From: Acidobacteriota bacterium
Lineage (GTDB): Bacteria; Acidobacteriota; Terriglobia; UBA7540
Length of the DNA: 16,934 nt
Reading direction: 5' to 3'
Assembly: GCA_003165615.1 (NCBI GenBank)
Contig: PLWR01000625.1
Coordinates: 11,074-28,007 of the forward strand
Part shown: positions 8,712 to 15,514 of the stretch, piece by piece
Numbering within the stretch: the first letter of the stretch is position 1
How the letters are laid out: every line of letters starts with the position of its first letter
Made by a program: the position numbers and the translations under genes
Notes under the pieces: model-generated
Told to the model about the DNA's origin: nothing
Database searches by the model: none
The model's input: only the letters and a program-made list of their open reading frames with translations

Positions 8712-9947
8712 ATGCCTTCAGCTTCGTTGAACGCGTTGGATGAACTGTTAGTCTCCAGAGAATTCATGGAGGACCCGTACCCGATCCTGCGCCGGTTGCG
8801 CGAGGAGGATCCTGTCCATTGGAGTGATTCCATCGGCGGATGGGTCCTGACTCGATACGACGACATGGTGACCACGTTCAAGGACACCAGCCACTACTCA
8901 AACGAAGGACGCCTTGCCAAGGCTGTGGCGTACCTGCCCGATGAAACGCGGGCCAAATTCAAGACCTTTGAAGACCACTACCACCAAAAGAGTCTGATTC
9001 ATTCCGATCCCCCCGATCACACACGGTTCCGAGGATTGGTCAACAAGGCATTCACTCCCCGGGTAGTGGATGCCATGCGGCCACGCATGCAGGAAATTGT
9101 GAATGAACTACTGGATGCCGTACAGCAGGCGGGAAAGATGGACGCGATCAGGGACCTAGCCATTCCGCTGCCGGTCACGGTGCTGGCGGAAATTCTGGGC
9201 GTTCCGAAGTCGGACATCCCCCTGTTCAAACGCTGGGCTGACCATATCATCGCATTCCAGGGAGTCAATAAGCCTGCGGTCGAAACGCTGCAATGCGCGC
9301 AGCAAGCGATATTGGAAATCCGCGCCTATTTGGGCGAGCTTCTCAGGAAGAAGCGGCGCAACCCCACTGGAGGCCTGCTCACCGAGCTGGCGGCGGCCGA
9401 GTCTGAGGGCGACAAGCTTTCGGAAACAGAATTGATCAATACCTGCATCACCCTGCTGGTGGCCGGCCATGAAACCACCACTTCCCTGATCGGCAACGGG
9501 ATTTATGTTCTCCTGAAACACCCCGACCAATGGCAGCTCCTGAAAGACGACCCGGCGCTGCTCACATCCGCCATCGAGGAAATCCTGCGCTACGAAAGCC
9601 CCGTCGCCCGCCAACCGCGATTGATGAAGCAAGATGCGGAAATGGGCGGGAAAAAACTGCGCCAGGGAGAACTGGCTTTTCAAATGCTCAACGCGGCCAA
9701 TCGCGACCCCGCCTACTTCGACGACCCGGACCGGTTTGACATTCGGCGGCAGAAGAACCGTCACATTGCCTTTGGATTGGGAATTCACGTGTGCGTGGGC
9801 GCACCGCTGGCCCGCGCGGAAGGCCAAATCGTTTTCACCGCGCTGATGGCCCGCACGCCCAGGGTCCACCTGGTCGATGAAAAGCCGGATTGGGACATGC
9901 ACAAGCCCAATTCCCGCATGCTGAAGACCCTGCCCGTGGAGTTTTGA
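8712..9947 (+). CDS. Cytochrome P450 (bacterial class, soluble)
   Basis: 411 residues, the usual length for soluble bacterial P450s. The ATG at 8712 follows an AGGA about 7 nt upstream and starts a typical N-terminus with no membrane anchor. All core motifs are present: the C-helix-side segment HSDPPDHTRFR (about 97-107); the I-helix oxygen-activation motif AGHETT (251-256); ExxR as EILR (290-293); AANRDP (about 328-333); and the heme loop FGLGIHVCVG (354-363), with Cys361 as axial thiolate ligand. It should be a catalytically competent monooxygenase in the cytoplasm. The pattern is that of CYP107-like bacterial enzymes that oxidise hydrophobic metabolites, but the substrate cannot be told. 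No ferredoxin, ferredoxin reductase or biosynthetic cluster is adjacent, so electrons must come from partners encoded elsewhere. Confidence 0.95.
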   Translation: MPSASLNALDELLVSREFMEDPYPILRRLREEDPVHWSDSIGGWVLTRYDDMVTTFKDTSHYSNEGRLAKAVAYLPDETRAKFKTFEDHYHQKSLIHSDPPDHTRFRGLVNKAFTPRVVDAMRPRMQEIVNELLDAVQQAGKMDAIRDLAIPLPVTVLAEILGVPKSDIPLFKRWADHIIAFQGVNKPAVETLQCAQQAILEIRAYLGELLRKKRRNPTGGLLTELAAAESEGDKLSETELINTCITLLVAGHETTTSLIGNGIYVLLKHPDQWQLLKDDPALLTSAIEEILRYESPVARQPRLMKQDAEMGGKKLRQGELAFQMLNAANRDPAYFDDPDRFDIRRQKNRHIAFGLGIHVCVGAPLARAEGQIVFTALMARTPRVHLVDEKPDWDMHKPNSRMLKTLPVEF

Positions 9948-9954
9948 CACGGGC
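9932..9954 (+). terminator. Hairpin spanning the P450 stop codon
   Basis: GCCCGTG (9932-9938) and CACGGGC (9948-9954) form a perfect 7-bp inverted repeat with a 9-nt loop containing the end of the P450 gene and its TGA. No T-run follows, so this is not a canonical intrinsic terminator. It could protect the 3' end or be chance. Confidence 0.3.
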
Positions 9955-10265
9955 GAGCCTATCCTGACCAATTAGCTCTGAAATCGCTTGCGCCGTGCCA
10001 CGCCCAGCAAGCTGATCAGGCCCGCAGGCCAGGAGTCCCGCCGTCGCCAGCACGGGGCCACCAGCACTCGCACCGCCACCCTGAACGACTCAATACTCAA
10101 TGACGAAAGCTCGCGGAGTAATTCAGCAGGGAGCCGAATAACTCTGCTCCCAACTCGACCTGTTCATTGCCGCGCAAAGAGCAAGGGCCGCCAAGGAACC
10201 CGCCGGCTGACGGACACCTCGGCGCTCTGCGGGTTGAAGATTTCCGCCGTGGGCCAATTTGTCTA
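9955..10265. other. Intergenic stretch without a supportable gene
   Basis: GC-rich sequence with no credible start, ribosome site or conserved domain. On the minus strand there are two short scraps of protein-like sequence in different frames: TAEIFNPQSA, reminiscent of Kelch-type repeats, and LISLLGVARRKR before a stop, reminiscent of a C-terminal anchor tail. They are separated by stops and frame changes, so any gene here would be a decayed relic. Confidence 0.4.
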
Positions 10266-10294
10266 TTGACAGAATGAGCCAATGGGTATAGGCT
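10266..10294 (+). promoter_or_regulatory. Sigma70-type promoter for the small-ORF/zinc-ribbon operon
   Basis: A perfect TTGACA (10266-10271), a 17-nt spacer and TAGGCT (10289-10294) form a good housekeeping promoter. Transcription would begin near 10301, only a few bases before the ATG at 10304. The mRNA would then be nearly leaderless for the first small ORF, or carry a 360-nt leader for the zinc-ribbon gene at 10665. Confidence 0.55.
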
Positions 10295-10303
10295 AGAAGT
10301 GCG

Positions 10304-10501
10304 ATGAAGGCCAGACGCCATGCGGCCGCCCCCACGAAAGCCTCCCCAACTCACCCGTGTGGTCGTAAAATCAGCCAACACAAAAAGATTTTAAAAATGA
10401 AGGTTGCTCCCAAGGAGTTATTGAAAACAAAGGGGCAAAAAAATGCTCCCAATGAGTTTATGAAAATAAAGGAGTTAGCGATTTTTGGTATTACTCTATG
10501 A
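10304..10501 (+). CDS. Small, very basic ORF, uncertain
   Basis: 65 codons from ATG, rich in lysine (MKARRHAAAP at the start, then a lysine-rich second half). There is no ribosome site at 10304, but the predicted transcript begins about 3 nt upstream, so leaderless translation is possible; an internal ATG at 10397 would give 34 residues. The second half contains a 13-residue imperfect repeat (APKELLKTKGQKN, then APNEFMKIKELAI). The stop TGA overlaps the next ATG (ATGA), suggesting translational coupling to the following small membrane ORF. No homology is recognised. It may be a real leader peptide or a by-product of duplicated start regions. Confidence 0.25.
   Translation: MKARRHAAAPTKASPTHPCGRKISQHKKILKMKVAPKELLKTKGQKNAPNEFMKIKELAIFGITL
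10406..10472 (+). repeat. Imperfect 28-nt direct repeat, 39-nt period
   Basis: Copy 1 (10406-10433) and copy 2 (10445-10472) share 24 of 28 positions, each beginning GCTCCCAA and ending AAAGG. The 39-nt period equals 13 codons, so the small ORF through it carries a 13-residue repeat. It sits in a markedly AT-rich island (about 10376-10510) in otherwise GC-rich DNA. Confidence 0.7.
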
Positions 10502-10515
10502 TACGCAAGGAGTTA
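10412..10515 (+). repeat. Three exact AAGGAGTTA copies
   Basis: AAGGAGTTA occurs exactly at 10412-10420, 10469-10477 and 10507-10515; the last two extend to AAGGAGTTAGCG. AAGGAG is a Shine-Dalgarno core but none of the copies lies at proper distance from a start codon. In the reading frames it encodes Lys-Glu-Leu. Copies 2 and 3 each follow an ATG by a few codons (MKIKELAIF and MIRKELAAIF), which suggests a duplicated gene start. Confidence 0.65.
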
Positions 10516-10626
10516 GCGGCGATTTTCACCCTCATTTCCCTTACCGTTGTGTACATCGGGGGAATAGCGGTTCATTTCTTGAAACCTCCGGGTAATTGGA
10601 ATTACAATGCTCAATCAACTTGGTAA
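10498..10626 (+). CDS. Candidate 42-residue single-pass membrane protein
   Basis: ATG at 10498, TAA at 10624-10626. The protein begins MIRKELAAIF, has one hydrophobic span at about residues 9-28 (FTLISLTVVYIGGIAVHF), and ends in a short Trp/Asn/Tyr-rich polar tail. The positive N-terminus suggests the tail faces outward. No ribosome site is visible, but the start overlaps the stop of the preceding small ORF (ATGA), which allows re-initiation. The stop lies 38 nt before the zinc-ribbon gene, so it would be in the same transcript. No family is recognised; small single-span proteins often modulate a larger membrane partner. It could also be a chance ORF. Confidence 0.4.
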   Translation: MIRKELAAIFTLISLTVVYIGGIAVHFLKPPGNWNYNAQSTW

Positions 10627-10664
10627 TTGTCATTCCACAGGTAGTCATACAACGGAGATTATTT

Positions 10665-11297
10665 ATGGCCTTGATTCAATTCACCAAGAACCATTCTGAC
10701 CATTCGACGGACAAGGGATATCAATTCGAATTCTTTTGCGATCGCTGTGGGAACGGGTTCATGACTGCCTTCAAACCCTCGATGACGGGCTATGCGGGCA
10801 GTGCGCTGCGAGCCGCCGGCGACTTGTTCGGCGGCGTTTTTGGCCGCGCCAGCTCCAGCGCTTATGAAATTGAGCGCGCCGTCCAGGGAACCGCTCACGA
10901 CAAGGCATTTCAAGAAGCCGTGGAAGAGGTGAAGCCCAACTTCCGCCAATGTCCCAAATGCGCCAAGTGGGCCTGCCTCAATATGTGCTGGAATGAGAAG
11001 CGCGGCCTTTGCTACGACTGCGCGCCCAACATTGAAACGGAAATTGCCGCCGCCCAGGCGCAAGCCACAGTACAACAGGTGCAGGAGAAGGTACGCCAGC
11101 AGGATTTGACCAAGGACCTCGATCTGACTTCGGAAGCGGCGGCGCTCTGCCCCAGTTGCGGGGCCCGCACCCAGGGCGCCAAGTTTTGCCCCGAGTGCGG
11201 CAAGCCCCTTCATCCCAAGAATGAGTGCTCGCGCTGCGGAGCGAAGTTTGAAGCGGGAACCAAATTCTGTCCGGAGTGCGGCCAGAAAGCTTCCTGA
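10665..11297 (+). CDS. Multi-zinc-ribbon protein of unknown function
   Basis: 210 residues from ATG at 10665, chosen because GGAG (10654-10657) is 7 nt upstream. Cysteine pairs occur in order: CDRC (25-28); a Gly/Ala-rich, possibly membrane-active or packing segment (about 42-73); CPKC (96-99), Cys104, Cys108 and CYDC (116-119), a treble-clef-like cluster; an Ala/Gln-rich helix, likely coiled coil (about 123-150); and two C-terminal zinc ribbons (CPSC 162-165 with CPEC 175-178; CSRC 188-191 with CPEC 202-205). The last two are of the zinc-ribbon type common in bacterial proteins of unknown role and usually structural or protein-binding. No catalytic domain is seen. It lies 8 nt before the next gene, so they are co-transcribed and probably act together. 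Confidence 0.85.
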   Translation: MALIQFTKNHSDHSTDKGYQFEFFCDRCGNGFMTAFKPSMTGYAGSALRAAGDLFGGVFGRASSSAYEIERAVQGTAHDKAFQEAVEEVKPNFRQCPKCAKWACLNMCWNEKRGLCYDCAPNIETEIAAAQAQATVQQVQEKVRQQDLTKDLDLTSEAAALCPSCGARTQGAKFCPECGKPLHPKNECSRCGAKFEAGTKFCPECGQKAS

Positions 11298-11305
11298 AAA
11301 CTACC

Positions 11306-12691
11306 ATGCCGACCTTCTCGGGGAAGTTCCAATATCTCAATGCCGACGGCTCTGCCTTGCAGGCGGGCCCGTGCCGGTTGTCGTTTGAGGCGGAGACCCT
11401 CACGCTCACGCCAAGCTCGGGTGCCCCACTGGCTCTCGACTTCGGCGACATTGACGTATTCTTTCCCGGAGAGTACGAACTGACCCTGACCCTTTACACC
11501 GGCAAGAAACTCCTGCTGAACCAATTTGGCAAGACGTTCCAGAACCTCTGCCATGATCTGCTGGAAGCGTATCGAAAACGCCTGCTGCAATGCCTGCTAC
11601 TGGAGGACCTGGAAGAGATCACGCGATTCGAGGGCGCGGTGCGCCTGGAATCGCCGGCGCGGACGTTTTCCAGCCCTGCGGAGCTGCGGCTTTACAAAAG
11701 CAACCTCGCCGTGCTGCCTACGCAGGCCACGGGCCTGCAATGGCGCTATGCGGATATCGACGCGGTGAGCTTTGACGAATCCTCCTGGACGGTGACGGCA
11801 GAATCGGGGGATCAGCGACTGGCATTCACCAAGCTCGCCAAACGCACGGAGGAATTCCGCGAGCGCCTGACCACCGCCACGGAAGAACTGACACACCGAG
11901 GCGCGGAGACCGTCCACGGCATGTTCCCTTTCCTCAGCCCCGACCAGTTTCAGCAAGCCGCGGTCTTGCTGAGAGAGGGCCGCGCCGCATCGCTTGCCAA
12001 GCTGCAGGCCATCCATCCCAAGACTGAACAGGCGCTCACCACCAATGTGGTCGATGCCAAGCTCAAGCCTTACTTTGAAGCCCTACTGGCGCACGTCCCG
12101 GCGGGGAACTACTACGCGGGTTTCAAGCTGTTGCGCAAAGACGAGGAACAAACGGAACCAGAGGAGCAGCATCCCAAGGCAGGGGAAGGCGTCACAGAAG
12201 CCGCTGAGACCGGGGCAGAAGTAGCTGCGGAGTCTGCTGCTGAACCCGAAGAGGAAGCCGGCGCCAAGGAAGAAGCCCAACCGATCCTGCATTGGTTCTT
12301 CCTGCCGCTAGCGGCGAAACCTGGAGCGGAAATTCCGGGCAACCTCGTGGCCTGGGAAGCCACCTCGCGCTCCGGGCGCGCTACGTATTTCTTCCGGCTC
12401 GTACCGCCGGAGCAAGCGGGGCAATTGCACGATGCGTCGAAGAGCGCGGCGCTGATCGAAAACGCCATTCGGCAATTGAACCGCGCCATCGTCCTGCTCA
12501 ACTTCCGGCGCGAACCCATCTACCTGCCGGATGATTCCCTGCTGCTCCATCCACGCTTCCGCCGCTACGCCATCGCCTGCCGCAAACTTCCCGAACTGGT
12601 GCGCCTGCGCTCGTCATTCCTGGGCCGCGCCATCCACACCACCCCCGCCGCCTGGCAACAGCAATTCGAGTCTTATTTGGCGAAGGCGTGA
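11306..12691 (+). CDS. Protein of unknown function with two PH-like domains
   Basis: 461 residues from ATG at 11306. A GTG at 11276 would overlap the zinc-ribbon gene by 22 nt and is less likely, though no strong ribosome site precedes either. Residues about 5-95 and 110-195 each look like a run of short beta strands capped by one amphipathic helix (KTFQNLCHDLLEAYRKRL; KRTEEFRERLTTATEEL), the order expected of a PH/GRAM-like fold. This is secondary-structure inference. A helical region follows (about 200-280), then a glutamate/alanine-rich acidic linker (about 279-325). A C-terminal domain (326-461) contains a helix with LNRAIVLLNFRREPIYLPDD near 391-410. No signal peptide or membrane span is seen, so it is cytoplasmic. 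It sits directly after the zinc-ribbon gene, and the pair probably forms a functional unit. I do not recognise a named family. Confidence 0.8.
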   Translation: MPTFSGKFQYLNADGSALQAGPCRLSFEAETLTLTPSSGAPLALDFGDIDVFFPGEYELTLTLYTGKKLLLNQFGKTFQNLCHDLLEAYRKRLLQCLLLEDLEEITRFEGAVRLESPARTFSSPAELRLYKSNLAVLPTQATGLQWRYADIDAVSFDESSWTVTAESGDQRLAFTKLAKRTEEFRERLTTATEELTHRGAETVHGMFPFLSPDQFQQAAVLLREGRAASLAKLQAIHPKTEQALTTNVVDAKLKPYFEALLAHVPAGNYYAGFKLLRKDEEQTEPEEQHPKAGEGVTEAAETGAEVAAESAAEPEEEAGAKEEAQPILHWFFLPLAAKPGAEIPGNLVAWEATSRSGRATYFFRLVPPEQAGQLHDASKSAALIENAIRQLNRAIVLLNFRREPIYLPDDSLLLHPRFRRYAIACRKLPELVRLRSSFLGRAIHTTPAAWQQQFESYLAKA

Positions 12692-12752
12692 ATCCGCCTC
12701 GTTACCAATTTTGGCAACGCAGGAGCTCTCCGTTATAAGTCATTTTCGCCCG

Positions 12753-12772
12753 ATCGTGCGAGCCGGCACGAT
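12753..12772. terminator. Hairpin in convergent gap
   Basis: ATCGTGC (12753-12759) and GCACGAT (12766-12772) form a perfect 7-bp stem with a 6-nt loop (GAGCCG), in the 117-nt gap between convergent genes. That position suits a bidirectional terminator. No T-run follows on either strand, so the call is tentative. Confidence 0.35.
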
Positions 12773-12808
12773 ATTGCCGTCATTCCCTCATGGAGCAAAT
12801 CGAAAAAC

Positions 12809-15241
12809 TCATTGGTGCTCGATCGCAAGAACATCATGGTACTCGTCGATCGAGATGCGGTCAGGGCGGCTGGAAAGGGGAATCTGGAGCGGAACGGTAG
12901 TCGACCCCTTGATGGTAATAAGGCCCAATCGCATGGTGCGCTTGCCAACAGTCGCATATAGCGGCATGCGCATTTCAAACTGGTCCGAGACTGCCGATTG
13001 CGTCAAGGAACATTGCAGGACGGTTTTCCCGTCGGCGGCGGGCTTGAGGGAGTATTGGAAATCGTACGTGGGGATCTCCGTCCCATAAACGTACTCGTTG
13101 AAGAACCAGTCCATGGGCTTGCCCATATGTTTCTCCACCATGCGTTGGAAGTCGGCGGTGGAGGCATTGCGATTGGCATAAGTCGTGACAAAGTCGTGCA
13201 TCATGTCGATGAAGTGCTGATCGGGTTCGGGTAGCGTTCGGTCTTCCATAAACAGACGGATCATTTCCAAAACGTAAGCTCCCTTATAGTAAATATTGTA
13301 GAAGGAGTTTCCAGGTTCCAGGTGGGCGTTCAACTGCTCATTGAGATAGAGTGGCCCCACGTCTACGGGCCGGTGACTGCCCGCACCCTTGGAGAGTAGC
13401 CATTTGCGTTTCAGGTCCCAGAAGGTGCGAATCTTCTCGGTTTGGGCCCTTCGCACATAAAGGCTCGCGGAAAACTCGGCAAACCCTTCTGACATCCATT
13501 GGTCGCGATAGGTTTTCCACCCCACCAAGTGCCCCCACCACTGATGGGCCATTTCATGGATTGCGACGACATTGTAGAACTCTGCTTCCTCCGCGGACAC
13601 CTGAAATCCAAAGAAATGGCGGGTCGTACTGTCCAAAAGAGAATCGTAGGGTAGAAAAATGAGGGTCGGCCAGCTCTGTCCATACCCCATGACGGGCTGC
13701 TCGGTAACGGAAATTGTCTTGAAGGGAAGCGGCCCAAAGTAGTGCTGGTAAAGCCTGAGCGCTTGGAAGCTAAGTCCGGCGGCATATCCCAACATTGCAG
13801 AGGTATTAATTCCACCTCCCAGGGAACTCTCCTTGGCCGGTACCAACTCATCGGGGACTTCGTGCCCACCGTAGGCCGTCACCGTCAAGTTGGCGTCGGA
13901 CTGGCTCTTCTCGGCGAAATCGCCGTAGTTAAACCCCACGACGCTCAAAGGAACATCCGTATCCCAGTCGGTAATCAGTCCATCCTTATCCTTTCCCGAC
14001 TTAACCAGGCGGCCCGTCCCCAGCAGCGTGAACTTCTTGGGAGAAAGAAAATGCAGCGTGTACCTGGCCCGGTCGTCGAAGGCGCCGAAGCTCGGGAACC
14101 AGCTTTCACGCGCGGTCACATAGAAGAGCCCCGAACCCCTTGGGTGCACAATCCTGCTGTCCCGGGTTGAGTCTTCTTCGTAAGCGATCTTCAGGTTGTA
14201 GACCTTTCCCGGCGCCGCCGGCTCAGGGAGAATGATCCAAGTGTCGCTATCAAGTTCGCGGGCCTCCTGGATGAAAGCCAGCTTTTTCCCCTGCGCATCC
14301 TGGATGGAGGAAATTCTGAGCACGCCTTCCAGGCTGAGCGGCAGGACGCGCGCCGTGCCTCCGGGCACTTCGTACTCCATGGAAGCCGTCGCGGAAAGGC
14401 GATTGTCATTGGCAATATGAGCGTCGATATTCTCCTGGCGGCAATGCGCGAGCAAGGTCCGGTGCTCCGGCCAGGCCGTGTGCGCGTACTCCTCCGAACG
14501 GTGGAAGCCTCCCCACCACTCGAAGTACTCGTCACGGTTGTAGTGGATCAGCATGACCTCTTCATCATTCGCGAGGTACGGGAAAAACAAGGAATCGCGA
14601 TTCCAACTGATCTGGTAAATCAGGTCACCGTGATGATGAGTCTTGAAATCCGCCAGGAAAAAGCCTTGGCTGGAGGGATCGGTCAGGTCGGCCAGCATGC
14701 GCGCCGCCATATTGCGCATAATAGGATTGCCCTGCCGCTCGTTGTTCCACCAGCCGTTAAAGCTCCCCGCGTATTTCTTCTGGGCTGCCCCCAAAGCTCG
14801 AGTCGCCACGTCCGCATCGGCGCCCGCGAGTATTCGCATCTGATTCTGCAACTGACGGGCGGAATCGTCCGTGAAGAAGAAAACGGCTTTTTCGAAATCA
14901 TCCTTGAGCACCGGTCCGCCAGCGAAGCGGGCGAGCTGGTGTTGCAAGGCGGGAGTGGGCGCTTGAATCTGAACCGATGCATTCCCTTCAAAATAGGCGG
15001 CCAAAACGCGCCCCCCCACCGGCTCGGCAAAGGTCAGATGGCCGCCCTCAAACGTAAACTTGGCAGCGTCGCGGCGCCACTCCACATTCTCCGTAACCGC
15101 CCACTGCGTGCTCCCGCGCAGGGAGCAAAGCTGCGCATAAACTCTGAGCAGATCCTCAGAAGGCGCGGTGGGCAAATCCGCCGCACACGCCCCTAACGAC
15201 AAGCCGAGACACAAGGCCAACATGCAGGTTCGGGTATACAT
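12809..15241 (-). CDS. M1-family metallopeptidase, probable lipoprotein, with extra N-terminal region
   Basis: 810 residues from ATG at 15241, with GAGG 8 nt upstream. The zinc-binding signature is HEMAH (562-566) plus Glu585, the HExxH-x18-E arrangement of gluzincins, followed by WMSEGFAEF and a YKGAYVL segment with the expected catalytic Tyr region (about 652-658). The N-terminus (hydrophobic, then SLGAC with Cys19) is a plausible lipoprotein signal, so it may be anchored in the outer membrane. Residues about 20-287 are an additional region not part of the usual M1 fold; the classic N-terminal beta domain starts near 288. The GxMEN motif that holds the substrate amino end is replaced by VMGYGQ (517-522), lacking its Glu. 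A beta-sandwich-like tail runs from about 722 to 810. It probably cleaves peptides outside the cytoplasm, but aminopeptidase specificity is doubtful. Confidence 0.9.
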   Translation of the reverse strand: MYTRTCMLALCLGLSLGACAADLPTAPSEDLLRVYAQLCSLRGSTQWAVTENVEWRRDAAKFTFEGGHLTFAEPVGGRVLAAYFEGNASVQIQAPTPALQHQLARFAGGPVLKDDFEKAVFFFTDDSARQLQNQMRILAGADADVATRALGAAQKKYAGSFNGWWNNERQGNPIMRNMAARMLADLTDPSSQGFFLADFKTHHHGDLIYQISWNRDSLFFPYLANDEEVMLIHYNRDEYFEWWGGFHRSEEYAHTAWPEHRTLLAHCRQENIDAHIANDNRLSATASMEYEVPGGTARVLPLSLEGVLRISSIQDAQGKKLAFIQEARELDSDTWIILPEPAAPGKVYNLKIAYEEDSTRDSRIVHPRGSGLFYVTARESWFPSFGAFDDRARYTLHFLSPKKFTLLGTGRLVKSGKDKDGLITDWDTDVPLSVVGFNYGDFAEKSQSDANLTVTAYGGHEVPDELVPAKESSLGGGINTSAMLGYAAGLSFQALRLYQHYFGPLPFKTISVTEQPVMGYGQSWPTLIFLPYDSLLDSTTRHFFGFQVSAEEAEFYNVVAIHEMAHQWWGHLVGWKTYRDQWMSEGFAEFSASLYVRRAQTEKIRTFWDLKRKWLLSKGAGSHRPVDVGPLYLNEQLNAHLEPGNSFYNIYYKGAYVLEMIRLFMEDRTLPEPDQHFIDMMHDFVTTYANRNASTADFQRMVEKHMGKPMDWFFNEYVYGTEIPTYDFQYSLKPAADGKTVLQCSLTQSAVSDQFEMRMPLYATVGKRTMRLGLITIKGSTTVPLQIPLSSRPDRISIDEYHDVLAIEHQ

Positions 15242-15317
15242 GGAGACAACCTCGGACGACAGGATGGAAAGCGTTTCGGGATGGGGACAAAATATTACCT
15301 TTCATCTATTGCCACAA

Positions 15318-15346
15318 ATCCTATCCCCGACCCTAAGGCGAGTCAA
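15318..15346 (-). promoter_or_regulatory. Promoter for the M1 peptidase gene
   Basis: On the minus strand TTGACT (15346-15341), a 17-nt spacer and TAGGAT (15323-15318) make a strong sigma70-type promoter. Transcription would start near 15311, giving a leader of about 70 nt to the ATG at 15241. Confidence 0.6.
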
Positions 15347-15377
15347 CATGCGCTTTCTTTAGCATCGCCAATTGCTC

Positions 15378-15406
15378 TTTCCGAATTCGCGCTCTTGACA
15401 TAAAAT
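15378..15406 (+). promoter_or_regulatory. Candidate promoter for the FAD oxidoreductase
   Basis: TAAAAT (15401-15406) is a good -10; 17 nt upstream TTTCCG (15378-15383) is a poor -35. A perfect TTGACA at 15395-15400 is adjacent but lacks a -10 at the right distance. Transcription from either would read into the gene at 15515 through a leader of about 100 nt. Confidence 0.3.
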
Positions 15407-15514
15407 CAAGCTCGGGAATCCAGCAAGCACAGATGGCCCGTATTCGCACCAGGCGCCCGGTGCAATCGCACGAATACCTCATCACGCGCTTGCCACAGGA
15501 AGGCAGAGTGCCCT

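Noticed and set aside
9156..9971. 271-codon minus-strand open frame
   Set aside because: Antisense to the P450 gene, whose motifs are complete; no recognisable protein features.
9960..10060. C-terminal sorting-signal-like tail (LISLLGVARRKR) on the minus strand
   Set aside because: The hydrophobic part needs a frame change to join the basic tail, and no start or ribosome site lies upstream, so it is not called as a gene.
10376..10518. CRISPR-like or insertion-sequence end repeats
   Set aside because: The repeats are only two or three, imperfect, and partly in codon register; no terminal inverted repeats, spacers or transposase nearby.
14417..15196. 259-codon plus-strand open frame
   Set aside because: Antisense to the N-terminal region of the M1 peptidase; no ribosome site or domain.
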